DNA from: Phallusia fumigata
Taxonomy: Eukaryota; Chordata; Ascidiacea; Phlebobranchia; Ascidiidae
DNA length: 21,467 nucleotides
Direction of reading: 5' to 3'
NCBI GenBank assembly: GCA_008931825.1
Contig: QXVZ01002323.1
Coordinates: 3,568 to 25,034, forward strand
Under the pieces are notes generated by a model, which saw only the letters and a program-made list of their open reading frames with translations, made no database searches and was not told the DNA's origin. Every line of letters begins with the position of its first letter. Position 1 is the stretch's first letter. Made by a program: the position numbers and the translations under genes. This document shows positions 1-9,544 of the stretch, in pieces.

Positions 1-15
1 TTTTTTCTGTTTTAG

Positions 16-129
16 ATACGGTTGACACCTTTGCTGCGATGCACACCCCATGGACTAAAATTTCAAAAATCAATTGAAATTTTTCTTCCAACTTACTACA
101 GTGTTGAACAAGATTTGCTTGCAGTCGAT
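16..129 (+). CDS. Exon with ZU5-domain core (partial host gene)
   Basis: A polypyrimidine tract ending in TTTTAG precedes the exon and GTAAGT follows it. The 38-codon open frame between them contains a segment of the form TPLLRCTPHGLKFQKSIEIF. This resembles the central ZU5 signature (a hydrophobic strand, then CGPHG-like, then a Phe/Pro strand with LP) found in ankyrins, UNC5, ZO-1 and PIDD. ZU5 domains are beta-rich protein-interaction modules in cytoplasmic scaffold and receptor tails, often followed by UPA and Death domains. The exon starts and ends in phase 0. The upstream part of the gene lies outside the window, so the name and N-terminal architecture are unknown. The family call rests on motif recognition only. 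Confidence 0.6.
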
Positions 130-187
130 GTAAGTTTGTCTGTTGTTTCGTTTTTTTACAAAGATTTCACCAAACTTTGTGTGCAAG

Positions 188-291
188 GTCCGGAGAGCTA
201 AGGATGAAAACTCATGTTTTGTAACCATTGGAAAAGATACACTTGGTCACGAAACTCAACATTTTAAATTTATCACCGACCAGTTTTCATT
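188..291 (+). CDS. Exon encoding the end of the ZU5 domain
   Basis: This exon continues in phase 0 from the previous one and ends in phase 2 before GTAAGT. Two acceptors are possible. AAG at 163 would leave a 34 nt intron, which is implausibly short. AAG at 187 leaves 58 nt, matching the neighbouring introns, so I chose that one. The peptide ends with TDQFSLFD once spliced to the next exon, resembling the closing strand of ZU5 domains (a THFSxFA-like motif). No catalytic residues are expected in this fold. Confidence 0.5.
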
Positions 292-357
292 GTAAGTATG
301 CTGAGACTGCAATTTTAAAACTTTAATATTTTTAATGTTGCCATTATATTTTTTAAG

Positions 358-568
358 GTTTGATGCCATACTTTTACATCTACGAAAACTGTTAAAATTG
401 TTAAAGGAAAAGGTTTTAATATTTGCTGTAAGACCGGACCAGGAAGAGGCACCGTTACAAATAGTTTGTGGTGTGTCGGTTTGCCACAAACGAATATCAA
501 CAAAAGACTTCTCCAACTGGAACATCATCTTGAGAACAAACTTCAATTTAAGGAAAGTCAATTTCTAA
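358..568 (+). CDS. Exon with UPA-like domain, containing a frame break
   Basis: The acceptor TTTTTTAAG joins in phase with the previous exon and leaves a 66 nt intron. The first frame reads to about 463 and includes KVLIFAVRPDQEEAPLQI. From about 466 the UPA-like pattern continues in a different frame: LWCVGLPQTNINKRLLQLEH, then a run ending FKESQFL. UPA domains normally show an RVYC-x-DTPDAL segment, an amphipathic helix with QLE..L, and then FKDS-x-HNLRLSI. The two halves fit one domain only if one base is missing, or two are extra, near 463-466. The donor is uncertain. A|GTTGTA at 568 gives phase 1 and fits an acceptor at 920. The frame break could be a sequencing error, a missed intron or real decay. 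Confidence 0.45.
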
Positions 569-906
569 GTTGTAAATGTATTTTTAAAACCTGTGTGTCT
601 GCGATGAAATTGCGCCATTTCACAGTGTCTGTGTTTGCGCCATACATCGTCTTTTAAAGTTTAACAAGTAAAATAAACTGATGTATCACAAACACAGTTC
701 ACACGGAAGGGCAGCGGTTATAATATCCCAGTTGCCTGTGGTCTGAAGAAACACCACATTTCAAAGAAACAAATTCACTTAAAAAATAACCTTTAAAACA
801 AAATTCACTTAAATTAGAAAACTGGAATAAATGTTTTGCACCCGACAAGCTACCTGCTTTATGTCAGTTAAGTTTTTTTTCCTAATTTTGCACTTTTTGT
901 TCACAG

Positions 907-1130
907 ATTCGAGGAACTAGAATTGTCAGTGAAACTATCAGGCACAAATGTGAATGAACGGCAGGGGAGATTTACAGATATTAATTGCGATAGAAAAGAA
1001 AAACAGTTTACCCTAAAAAAGAATAATGGCGAGGGTTGGTTGCCTTTTGACGAAGTGCAAATACGTCTGTCCTACACGAGTAACGATTCATTAGTTGATG
1101 AATGTCCAATAATTACAAAAGATATTTTAG
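907..1130 (+). CDS. Exon encoding the C-terminal half of a UPA-like domain
   Basis: A strong acceptor (TTTTTGTTCACAG) sits at 906, with an alternative CTAG at 920. The open frame contains LELSVKLSGTNVNERQGRFT and later FDEVQIRLSYTSN. This is the alternating beta-strand pattern expected after the FKDS...NLRLSI segment of UPA domains in UNC5/PIDD/ankyrin-like proteins. The exon ends TTAG|GTATTT in phase 1. It is followed by a 61 nt intron, consistent with the other small introns. Using the second acceptor would give FKESQFL-K-LSVKL, the closest match to the family pattern. Which start is used cannot be decided here. Confidence 0.5.
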
Positions 1131-1191
1131 GTATTTGAAATGTGTTTTGCCAACAAAGTTTAAAATACCACATTATATTGTTTTTTTTTAG

Positions 1192-1313
1192 CCTCGCGTC
1201 CTCAACATGCTGTGATCCAAAACAACTTCATCAACAGTTCATTGCAAAACACAGAAGTTAACACTGCTGGCGCAAATATTGCTAAAGAAACAAATAAAAC
1301 TCCAAGTAACTGA
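1192..1313 (+). CDS. Ser/Asn/Thr-rich tail exon after the UPA-like domain
   Basis: The acceptor is a run of T ending in TTTTAG at 1191, and the exon joins in phase 1 to the previous one. It encodes a polar, low-complexity stretch (INSSLQNTEVNTAGANIAKE, then TNKTPSN) and reaches TGA at 1311. A possible donor, A|GTAACT at 1305/1306, would make this a 114 nt exon that is phase 1 at both ends and would skip the stop. In that case the protein would continue into later exons, possibly those near 8439-9672. The composition suggests a disordered linker such as those joining UPA to Death domains. No Death domain was recognised. Confidence 0.45.
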
Positions 1314-4300
1314 CTGCTGCTTGCGGTTTTATGAATGGGTTTTCCTACTTTCAGTTTTTGCTCAGGTCAATCAAATTTGTGTTGAGTTAACCTACATTTT
1401 TGGGTGGTAGCATTTATTCTCATGCGTTGATACAATAACATCAACTGCTTTGCAATGGAGGTGTGATGGTTACTTTACTTGAAAGGTTGCATTGTTCAGT
1501 ATACTGTAAAAGTTTCACAAATATGCCTAGTGCGTCTTGTACAATAAACGGTCGCTTAATTTTCGTGTGACGATGGAGCCTCAAACCGCCGGACATTTCT
1601 TGTGCGTTTATAATCGTTTTTGTTTCCAATCCCAATGTGCCAATCTAATCCCGTCGCTCGTTGCAGCCACTGTTGTTTTATCGTTGGGATAAGTCATGGA
1701 GAGTTGGCCGTGGACCCATGGCAGTGATACCCAAACTGTATAAAAAGGAAATAAGCTTGGCCAGGAAAATAGGCAACGCCGTCAAGATACAAGAAGCACT
1801 TTACCAACAGTCAGAGACACGGGTGCAGACAAGTGACCAGAGCTTCCAAAAACTGACTATAGACTGTTGCTTAGATGTAAAGAGCAGTGATAAATGACAG
1901 TTGGCATACAATAGAAAGTGAATCTGGGCCAATTTATCTGCTTACTTGAAATCAATAAAGGATTACCCTCAACACAAGAGCAGAAGGACAAAGAGCAGAA
2001 ACAAAGTTGCGAGAACAACATAAGGATCCTTGCAGAGCTATTTGTGAATCACAGAAATAGGATGATTCTAATATCAAGTCGATTACAAGTGGAACCAAAC
2101 ATGGTAAGCGGAAAGAAGTGCCAAGGTTCAGCAGAGTGCGCAATTAAGGCAACGAGGTATTTAGGCCTGTATGGCAACAGCTACATGGCATTTAAAACAG
2201 GAGAAGCCGGTCAACATGAAAGAAGACGTAAAATACCGAAAGTGTTCAGGAGACGCCGCCTACAAAATATAAAATAAACAAAATATAAATATACGCGTTG
2301 CTACAAGTGTTTCCAGACCTAATTGCGAAACACGGCGGCATATTGAAACGGTGCCACAGACAGCTCGGGTGGTGCGCATGAGATACTTGCACTGGATGTG
2401 GGTTGTCTTAATTTGGTAAAACCAAGTTGTTCAAGAAGGTAAATGTGAATTCCTCCCTCGGGACGCATGGGGTCGAAGATTTTGCCCATCTCAAGGACTG
2501 GAGCAAGTCAGAGAAGAGCTTTGCTGCTGACAAGGCAACAGTAGTCTGGGAACAAGTGCCAGCTAATACAAACAAGTGACCCAAACACAGCACAGAACCG
2601 ATTTATTGGCAAACTAAACTATCGACTGTAGCCGAATATATACTCAGGCCACAGTATCGAAACAAAATGATAATGGGCGATGTATTACTGACCCAATCAA
2701 AAATTATCTACCAATTATGCCAGGCCGTTTGTCTTTCACCCACGATAATCTCTGGTGTATGTACGAAATGGAAACAGACTTGCTGCGATTTAAGTTACAT
2801 TGACAACACAACACTATCGACCTGATATTTTAAAGTTAAGCTGTTCCTAGGCCTGTTCGATTTCTTATTATTAACAAGAACAAAGGTGAAGAATAAGCAA
2901 ACGCTGGCCAACTGTGTTTGAAGTGAAAATCTGAACAGCAGACAGTTGCAAACTAATGCGACCTCTCTTCATGACAACACTGGAATAAAAAGATGAGCCG
3001 TTGCTAACATTGCCAAAGTATTGTCGACAAGTGTGTGATGCCCCGAGCAGAGAAGATACGGAGAGGGCCAAGTTGCAACACAATGCAAAGTTACGAGAGC
3101 GCCGCATATTGGACATCGATTTGATCGTTAGACAGCGCGCGTTAAGGTAATCATGGTTGTGAACAACTGAAAGTAAGCTATGACGTAAAATGACAAAGAC
3201 GCAGCCAATGGCACCTGAAGTCTGACGAGGACCTTTCGGTTTTAGCGCAGTTCTACATTAAGACGTTCCAATGGGTAGTTTTACTATTATACGCACGAAA
3301 CGAAAGTCAAAAGCTGAATGGAATCTGAACTATAGGTTTGTTCTCAAACATACAGAGAAGTGACAAAGGGGGTGGATGACGTTGTTATCTCTTGTGAAGT
3401 AAAGTGGGTCAAACGCAGCAACTGATCTCAACCACAGCACAAGAAGCAATTGGCGCGGTGCCAATAAATATACGGCCCCATTTGTTCAAAATAAAATGTA
3501 GGGTGGAGTTTTGTGGCGTCCAGTTCGACATTATGGGCGTTTGTTGCAAAAAACAACTGTGTAGTTTATCTCATTTCTCAGATTTATATTTTCCATTCAA
3601 AGTTCCATTCAGTCGCATGAGAGCATTCACATTTTCCATGCTTTCATTTCACTTCTGCAAAACAAGTCAGAAATGAACTTTGCATAGAGTGTTAGTCCCA
3701 TCAAAGGATGTAATCACAGCACCAAGTGTGAAGGGTGTTGTGATGGGGTTGATAAGTACTGTAGTACACCACCTAGGTAAGCTTGCGGTGTTTGTCAGAC
3801 ACCTGTGGTTACGCTGCGTTTAATGTCTACGGTCAAACCAACTCACAATTTCGAGAGATTTCAATAAACATCTTTGTATTAACTTTGTCGAGTTGCAAGA
3901 AGTCGAAATATTGACGAGAAACGCCAAAGTCGGACAAACAAATTCATGATTCACATGGAATACATATTCTTACGTCAACATTCTACACGATTCTACATCC
4001 GCCAGTGAACGCTATTGAATCACCAAGACAAGTGACCTGTTACAGCGCTGATGTCTGGACAACTGAGCCTGCGACGCAGGATCGTCACTCCCTCCACTCT
4101 CATCATGACAAACTTACCAGTTTTCTTTTAAAATCATCATTGTTGTTAACAAATGGAGTTTGCGGATCTAAGAAAACATATAATAACTGCCAATAAAATT
4201 GGGTTAAATATACTTTGATTAAATTGACATTCTATCTGGACAACTGGGTAAAGGTCTTAACTTGGACGATTCTTTTGGATTTTTGGCTATATTTTTTTGA

Positions 4301-4690
4301 TTTTAAAAATAATTAGATTGTTTAATATAACATCACAAATTTGGTGACAGAATATTTACATCTAGCTTCTGTATGGTAATTTTTCAAGTATGGGATGATA
4401 AACAGCTGACTGGCCAAAAAAAGACTGTTTTAACTTTCAATTATTCTCAAACCAGACTTATCAAATAAAGCCAAAAACGTGCATATGTATAAGCATGGTA
4501 TCCAACTGGCACTCAGAACTGTGAAAAATGCAAAACCATCCAAATTGATGTGAATACATATATATGGGTGGCATGTCATGTGGGAAAATGGTCAAGCTCA
4601 AAAAAGTGTCTTTTGACTGCAAAAGTATCAAGGAACAAACTTGCCATATTTAACAATGTTAACCAAAAAAATTACACAACCTTTGACACA
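1314..4690. other. Long unassigned region with exon-like open stretches
   Basis: I recognise no gene here. Longer open frames on the + strand are 1661-1897 (preceded by an acceptor-like CGTTGCAG), 1918-2277 (Lys/Glu/Gln-rich, then Arg-rich) and a short one ending near 3150 with KLRERRILDID. Base composition at 1660-3200 is less AT-rich and richer in GA than the flanks. That resembles old coding or noncoding exon sequence, or the inside of a degraded element. None of the open frames gave a family resemblance. From 3700 to 4690 I see only AT-rich sequence without inverted or direct repeats that I could support. Confidence 0.3.
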
Positions 4691-5542
4691 GTTTGGTTGT
4701 TTACCTACTCAGTTTTGCTGTTGGAGCAGCATGCTAGATGAAATGCTCAAAATCCGCAGATTTATTTTTACACATTCAATAATAACTCACAAACCTGCAA
4801 ATTGATGCAGTTACTGCGATTGTTCCAATCAAAGTTTTGGAATCAGTATTTTGAATTACAACAGCAAACTCACTGAGGTCAACTGCATCAAACTCCTCAA
4901 TCAGAGGTAGCAGCAACAATATGTTGATTCTGAAAGTAAACAAAGCTTGAATAAAAAGAAATATAACAAACTCAGAATGCAGATCTTGCAATCAAGACAT
5001 TATTGCTTCTGCAGCAAGGATGTTCTCATACATTAATAAACCAACTAAACCAATGGAGGATTGCAACCAAGTTCTCTCTTATCGTAAAAGTCACATTGCC
5101 AATATATAGGATTTGCATTTTTCACTCACTTTCAATTCCTTAATATGTTGGACATTGCCATTGAGGATCTATTAAATCTGTACTGTTTTGCAGTGGTGTT
5201 GATGCTATTTAGGAAAAGCAAATAATTAAATTTTAGTTAAAACTTTTGTGAAGACAAAGCAAATACATGTTTGTACATTTTATATGCATTGTAGCTTATC
5301 ACACTGTCTGTTGCTATACCTGTCAAAATGAATCACCATTTTTCTGGTTGCTCAATGAAGTTTCTGTTTCAACCCCATCCTAATGGTCTTGATTGGAACA
5401 GTGCTGTCAATGCTATACCATGATTGTCCATTAAGTAACAAGCACCTGCAAAATACATAAACTGCTTAACATATTTGAAACTAATTGGTTGACACCCAAG
5501 TGGTTTATAAAACACTGAACACAATCCTGTTTGACAACTGGT

Positions 5543-5590
5543 CAGTGATTACAAAGGGGTACCAATAAGACAAAAGGTTAAGAACCACTG
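5543..5590. mobile_element. Short hAT-like inverted-repeat remnant
   Basis: The segment starts CAGTGATTAC and ends GGTTAAGAACCACTG. This resembles the CAGTGGTTCTCAACC-type ends common in hAT-family non-autonomous elements. It is only 48 bases long, and no matching 8 bp target duplication is visible, so this may be an internally deleted remnant or a chance match. Confidence 0.35.
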
Positions 5591-6333
5591 GTTTAAACTT
5601 CAAGAGACAAACTTTCCATGTTAGCAACAAAATGACAATACTAACAACTAAATAAAATCTATTAAAAGCCTTGGATGCAATTTGGAGCAGCATGTTAGGT
5701 GACAGGTTAAAATTTCCAGATTTCTTTTTACAAAAACTCCAAACCTCTAAATTGATGCAGTTACACTGCAGGTAATGCATTTAGATAGGGCGGAACATGC
5801 AATTCCTGCTTATAATGCTGCTGTTTAGAGCTATACAGGTCTAGGGCCTGGAATAAGTAAAATAGCAAATACTGCATTAGAATTGGCAAAGTTCGGAAAT
5901 GCTACAGGTGCCAGGCTAAAAAACACAGGTAATGCATGACTTTCAGTTTTAGATTTAGGAGAGGCAGAAAACTCAGGTATAACATGAAACTGTAATTCTT
6001 TCAACATCCCTGAATAATCCATTGCCAAGAACAAAAGTTTTTTTGGAACCTACACACCCTACAAAATGCAAAATTTAGATTTAAAATCATTTTGTATATT
6101 TTGCACCTATATACATGTTCAAAATATTGTTTCTCTCAAAATTCAGATATAACTTTCCGACATAACTTGATAACTAATGCACCTGTTTATGAAATCCTTA
6201 TCACTTCTACTGTAGTCACACCAATTTTACAGTTGAATTTCTGCATCACAAGGTGTGTAATTTTCTTTGCCTACACATGAACAAAACATTTTCTAAAACG
6301 TTTGTTTTTTTTACCAGGACTTTTCACAATAAC

Positions 6334-6412
6334 ACCAGAGTGAAACTGGCAGACATTGCAATATCGTTATTAGTTTTCGAGGTATTGTAATGTGCACCAG
6401 TTTCACTCTGGT
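6334..6412. mobile_element. 79 bp palindromic MITE with 9 bp target duplication
   Basis: The ends ACCAGAGTGAAACTGG and CCAGTTTCACTCTGGT are inverted repeats. The pairing continues inward through ACATTGCAATA and TATTGTAATGT, leaving a loop of roughly 20 bases. CACAATAAC stands immediately outside both ends (6325-6333 and 6413-6421). Unit B carries the empty site with a single CACAATAAC at about 18617, so insertion is well supported. A 9 bp duplication is typical of Mutator-like elements, but the ends do not let me name the family. Confidence 0.85.
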
Positions 6413-6529
6413 CACAATAACTTTGGGCGCTGGTTCCCAACCAGGGATGAATTTTATGTGTCAATGCAACGAATTCCCCTCTCTGGTTAAGGTATTTATA
6501 ATCAGGGTAGTATTTATTCTTTATTAGAC

Positions 6530-6631
6530 CAGTAGTTACCAACCGTTTAATATTACTTTATATTACTTCTTGTTTGGTAGGGAAGGAATAAGTAATAAAA
6601 AAGCAACGCATTTAAATGTTGGGAACTACTG
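6530..6631. mobile_element. hAT-like miniature element
   Basis: CAGTAGTTACCAACC at the left end and GTTGGGAACTACTG at the right end form imperfect terminal inverted repeats of hAT type (consensus near CAGTGGTTCCCAACC). A second hAT-like end, CTGGTTCCCAACCAGGG, lies at about 6430. GACCCACA-type motifs typical of hAT-derived sequence follow at about 6660 and 6770. A related, shorter version occupies the corresponding place in unit B (18632-18683), so this element predates the divergence of the two units. No clear 8 bp target duplication remains. Confidence 0.45.
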
Positions 6632-7071
6632 ACCTCAGTGTTTTGGAAATGGATTCCGAGACCCACAGCACTTGTACCGCGTTTCGAAACACACTTTAGT
6701 TTAGGGAAGGCAATTTAAAAAATTTTTCCCGTGCCCCACAAATATCTAAAATGGTTGCGGTGACCCACAAGAATTATTTTTTATGAAAAGCCGACAGGGA
6801 GAAAATGTGGTAAATAACCTAAAATCAGTTTTGTCAATCGCCCTAATTCACAACACATTTTGCATGCACTTCATGTATGACATCACAGGGACACAGTATA
6901 TATTTGTGACATCACAATAACAATCACACAATCGTCCACAGCTAAACACGTTTATAAAAATGTTTTTTTTGCTCATTCGATTCTAATCTAGATACGCGCC
7001 GCTGTGTTACCTAATCCGGAGCTGCTAAGTACAAGGAGATAATTATGCGTCCAAATAAAATGGTGTTGATA

Positions 7072-7175
7072 AAGGATGACAGTACGGTAAGTTTTGAGTT
7101 TTTCGTATCATGTACTTCGTTACGAAGGGCGTACCGTTCCAACGTACCAACTTACTGTACCGTACTGTCATCCTT
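7072..7175. mobile_element. 104 bp inverted-repeat MITE with 10 bp target duplication
   Basis: The left end AAGGATGACAGTACGGTA and the right end TACCGTACTGTCATCCTT are inverted repeats. GGTGTTGATA lies directly outside both ends (7062-7071 and 7176-7185). Unit B has a single, related site near 19743 without the insert. A 9-11 bp duplication points to a Mutator-like or similar transposase. The element is too short to encode one, so it must have been moved in trans. Confidence 0.8.
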
Positions 7176-7294
7176 GGTGTTGATAACTACAACTAATAAC
7201 AACCAACTGTGCCTGTTTTATTTTACCGTCATTGTTAAGTAGTGTTGTAATTATTGCCTGTAGCCTGTATGTTTTCCCATTCTTTCATTATTAC

Positions 7295-7601
7295 GAGCCA
7301 AAGAGCGGAAACTCATGCAAGCCGATACTACGAGAAATCCGGACTGCATACAAAGGCGTGGGCAGAGGTGCCATGGCCCCTCCCACATTTCGAAATTATA
7401 CATTGAAGTAGACTACTTTAAGAAAAAATTCTTAAGTTTTGCATTAAGTTTTTACTTCTAAAACAGCCTTCTTCATTGTCCAATTTCGAAATTTGGGAGG
7501 GGTCATGGCACCTTTCGCCACCTCTTGGCTTCGCCCCTGTGTGCGATCCGGATTTCCCGATGTATCGGTTGGTGACCTGCAAGAGTTTCCGCTTTTGGCT
7601 C
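7295..7601. repeat. Nested fold-back structure with inner MITE-like core
   Basis: The arm starting GAGCCAAAGAGCGGAAACT at 7295 returns in inverted orientation, ending at 7601 (reverse complement GAGCCAAAAGCGGAAACTC). Inside, AGGTGCCATGGCCCCTCCC at about 7365 and its inverted counterpart GGGAGGGGTCATGGCACCT at about 7495-7513 form a second pair of arms around an AT-rich centre. The outer end CTTCGCCCCTG resembles the CAGGGGCGAAG ends of common non-autonomous DNA elements. Unit B has the left outer arm only (about 19860-19925), so the inverted copy and inner core are specific to unit A. Confidence 0.7.
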
Positions 7602-7795
7602 AAGGAATAACTTACCGTAGTGTACAATTTAGAGTGATTTTTGGGGGCTACGCCATATGCCTTTCAGTTTTCCAAAGTTCTGTACTCTCATTTCTTCGCA
7701 GAAAATTATCACACCTCAATCGTTTGTATCAAACATGTGCTTGGTTCACCTCCCGCAATTCGAACACTGAAGGTCAACTCTCCGCGTTTTGATCT

Positions 7796-8222
7796 ATCTG
7801 GACTTCATTAGGTTGAGGCTGCAAAAATCCAACCACGTGACATTCCAATGTTACATGCCTTTGTATTGTTATTATTTAATAACCCGGTAACTGCGAGACT
7901 GACTGTTCTAGCGTTCTAGCGTTATCATACTCACCCGATTTTGTCATTAAGCTCTAAAATTCTGTTTCTGTACAAAAACAGGCGGAAGTAGAAGAAGTGG
8001 GAAAAACAATCTTTAGGATTTTGTGGTGAATTACAGACTTATTTGGCGTAGTTGCTTAGTTTTGTATTTAGAAGTTGGTAGGGAAGTCAGACACATGCCA
8101 ACCACCAATAAAAGTCAGCGCGTTTCGCTTCACTACTTCTCACCCCGAACCGAATGTTTTGCATACCAAAACTATTTTAAACATGTTTTCGTGTAATCTG
8201 TAAGTTTTTTGATGTCCACTAG
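7796..8222. other. Unassigned AT-rich stretch
   Basis: No gene, repeat or RNA signature is supported here. The sequence separates the end of repeat unit A from the second cluster of exon-like segments. Confidence 0.3.
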
Positions 8223-8323
8223 ATCCGATGGAACCGAGGAACGATCAACTGAATCAACATGGGCGCACAAATTCGCAACAAGGGGAAATTCCCAATAGCA
8301 GAAATCGCAGCAATCAGGCATGA
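8223..8323 (+). CDS. Exon-like segment, polar peptide, uncertain
   Basis: An acceptor-like TGTCCACTAG precedes a phase-1 entry. The frame encodes MEPRNDQLNQHGRTNSQQGE and then a short Asn/Arg/Ser run to TGA at 8321. No donor is visible before the stop. The Asn/Gln/Ser-rich composition resembles the tail exon at 1192. It could be a decayed exon or chance. No family is recognised. Confidence 0.25.
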
Positions 8324-8438
8324 GATACATTGACCGGGTGGGGATTATATAAATGTTGTGTATAAACCCGGGATTGTAACTATAACACCAGGTATTACTG
8401 TCACTAACATTGACGACAAGTTTGCATCAAATATTTAG

Positions 8439-8534
8439 TTTCCGTCCGACGAGCAGGGAGTACAGAGGCCCGCTCCAACACATCGATAGAAACTACACAA
8501 CAGAAAACAGTTTCAAAGGAAATCCAGCAACCAG
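8439..8534 (+). CDS. Candidate 96 nt phase 1-1 exon, Ser/Thr/Glu-rich
   Basis: An AAATATTTAG acceptor and a CCAG|GTACAG donor bound a segment open in the phase-1 frame. It encodes a polar stretch that includes TEARSNTSIETTQQKTVSKE. The length is a multiple of three and both borders are phase 1, so it could be included or skipped without changing the frame. It splices in frame to the next candidate exon. The composition is that of a disordered linker. The function is unknown. Confidence 0.4.
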
Positions 8535-8639
8535 GTACAGGAAATTGGTCTGCAATCGTCTATGTTGACGTCATTTTAGGAAAATATACGCCAAAAGGTA
8601 TTTGACATGTTCTAAGGTTGCCCATGCCATTGTGTTTAG

Positions 8640-8732
8640 ATTCCACAATGTCTATAAGTGGTAAAGTCGAAACTTTAACCGCACCTGCAGAGGAAACCCC
8701 CCATTCCAGCACATCACCATGACAATGTACAG
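8640..8732 (+). CDS. Candidate exon, Thr/Ser/Glu-rich, with in-frame TGA
   Basis: The acceptor GTGTTTAG is followed by a phase-1 entry consistent with the preceding donor. The frame encodes STMSISGKVETLTAPAEETP and then HSSTSP, reaching TGA at 8720. A good donor, CAG|GTAAAC, follows at 8733 and would make the exon 93 nt, again phase 1-1. The exon therefore either ends the reading frame or carries a premature stop. Low-complexity composition links it to the segments at 1192, 8439 and 9545. Confidence 0.35.
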
Positions 8733-9013
8733 GTAAACCAATCACGATTAAACACGTTGCACACAGCTTCGATGTAAATGTTGTGACTAACTGCAGAATT
8801 CGAAACTGTTAAAATACTTCTATGTAATACTTTCTTTCACGCTTCCCTGACCACGCAAAACGTCACAGGGCTATATGCAAGGCTAACAAACCACTGCATT
8901 GGCTCGTTCTATTTCTGGTCAATTCCAGTTTTAGTCCAAGAAAAAAGACAGAATGATCACAACAACAACAACATACACACAAATTAAATAACCATTTCAT
9001 TGCTTTAAATTAG

Positions 9014-9405
9014 AGCGATTGACGCAAACATTGCTGCCTTATGCCCATCCGGATGACGGAAACCCTCAAATAGATTTTGAATATTATCGGTTTTCACAAG
9101 CTTGTAATAAGGCAGCGGATCCAATGCATCAATCAACAACTTATTCAGAGGAAACTTACTTCTGCCCTTGTTATCTTGCTCTTGTTTTGTCTCTGAATGT
9201 TGTTATTATCCTCTTTGTGCTAAGATTTATACCTAATCTTCTCTTTCCTTTTCAAATGATAGTTCAGAGTGGTAATGCTGCAGTAAATCAAGTTAAATTT
9301 GCCAGAACAATATTAGCAATCATTTACGAGCGTTTTGCAGACGATTCCTTGTTACTGCATTTTGTTAAGCTCCAAACAAAACAGCCAGTTTTTTATTTAA
9401 CTTAG
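9014..9405 (+). CDS. Open region, candidate exon(s), hypothetical
   Basis: The acceptor-like TTTAAATTAG at 9013 gives another phase-1 entry. The frame stays open for 129 codons to TAG at 9403. It begins RLTQTLLPYAHPDDGNPQID, has a hydrophobic stretch in the middle (residues 50-75) and ends in a Leu/Phe-rich segment. A phase-1 donor, GCTT|GTAATA, at 9104 and an acceptor, AAATGATAG, at 9260 would remove the hydrophobic part. That part looks like intronic pyrimidine-rich sequence rather than a membrane span. I do not recognise the peptide. Confidence 0.3.
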
Positions 9406-9544
9406 CGACTTTACGGAATGCACCACGAGGCATATCCTACAAGCATATTGCGACACACGGGCAAGCACGACATTCACATACATTTGGCATAAAAAACATA
9501 AATTTCAACGGTTGGTGGCATTCCACAATTATCAGTATTTTTAG

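Larger units (their letters stand above)
4727..7795 (+). repeat. Dispersed repeat unit A (direct copy of unit B)
   Basis: Long blocks here match 17382-20245 in the same orientation. Examples are 5680-6040 with 17382-17745, 6600-6930 with 18665-18920, 6985-7060 with 19655-19740, and 7610-7795 with 20070-20245. Shared words include GGAGAGGCAGAAAA, CTAATCCGGAGCT and GAGCCAAAGAGCGGAAACT. The first roughly 100 bases of the unit occur twice in this copy (4727-4820 and 5680-5770). No long open frame is shared between the copies, so this looks like a non-autonomous element or an old segmental duplication rather than a gene. The boundaries are approximate because similarity fades. Confidence 0.7.

Noticed and set aside
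8957..8980. CAA-type microsatellite
   Set aside because: It has only about four imperfect units, too short to call a repeat locus.
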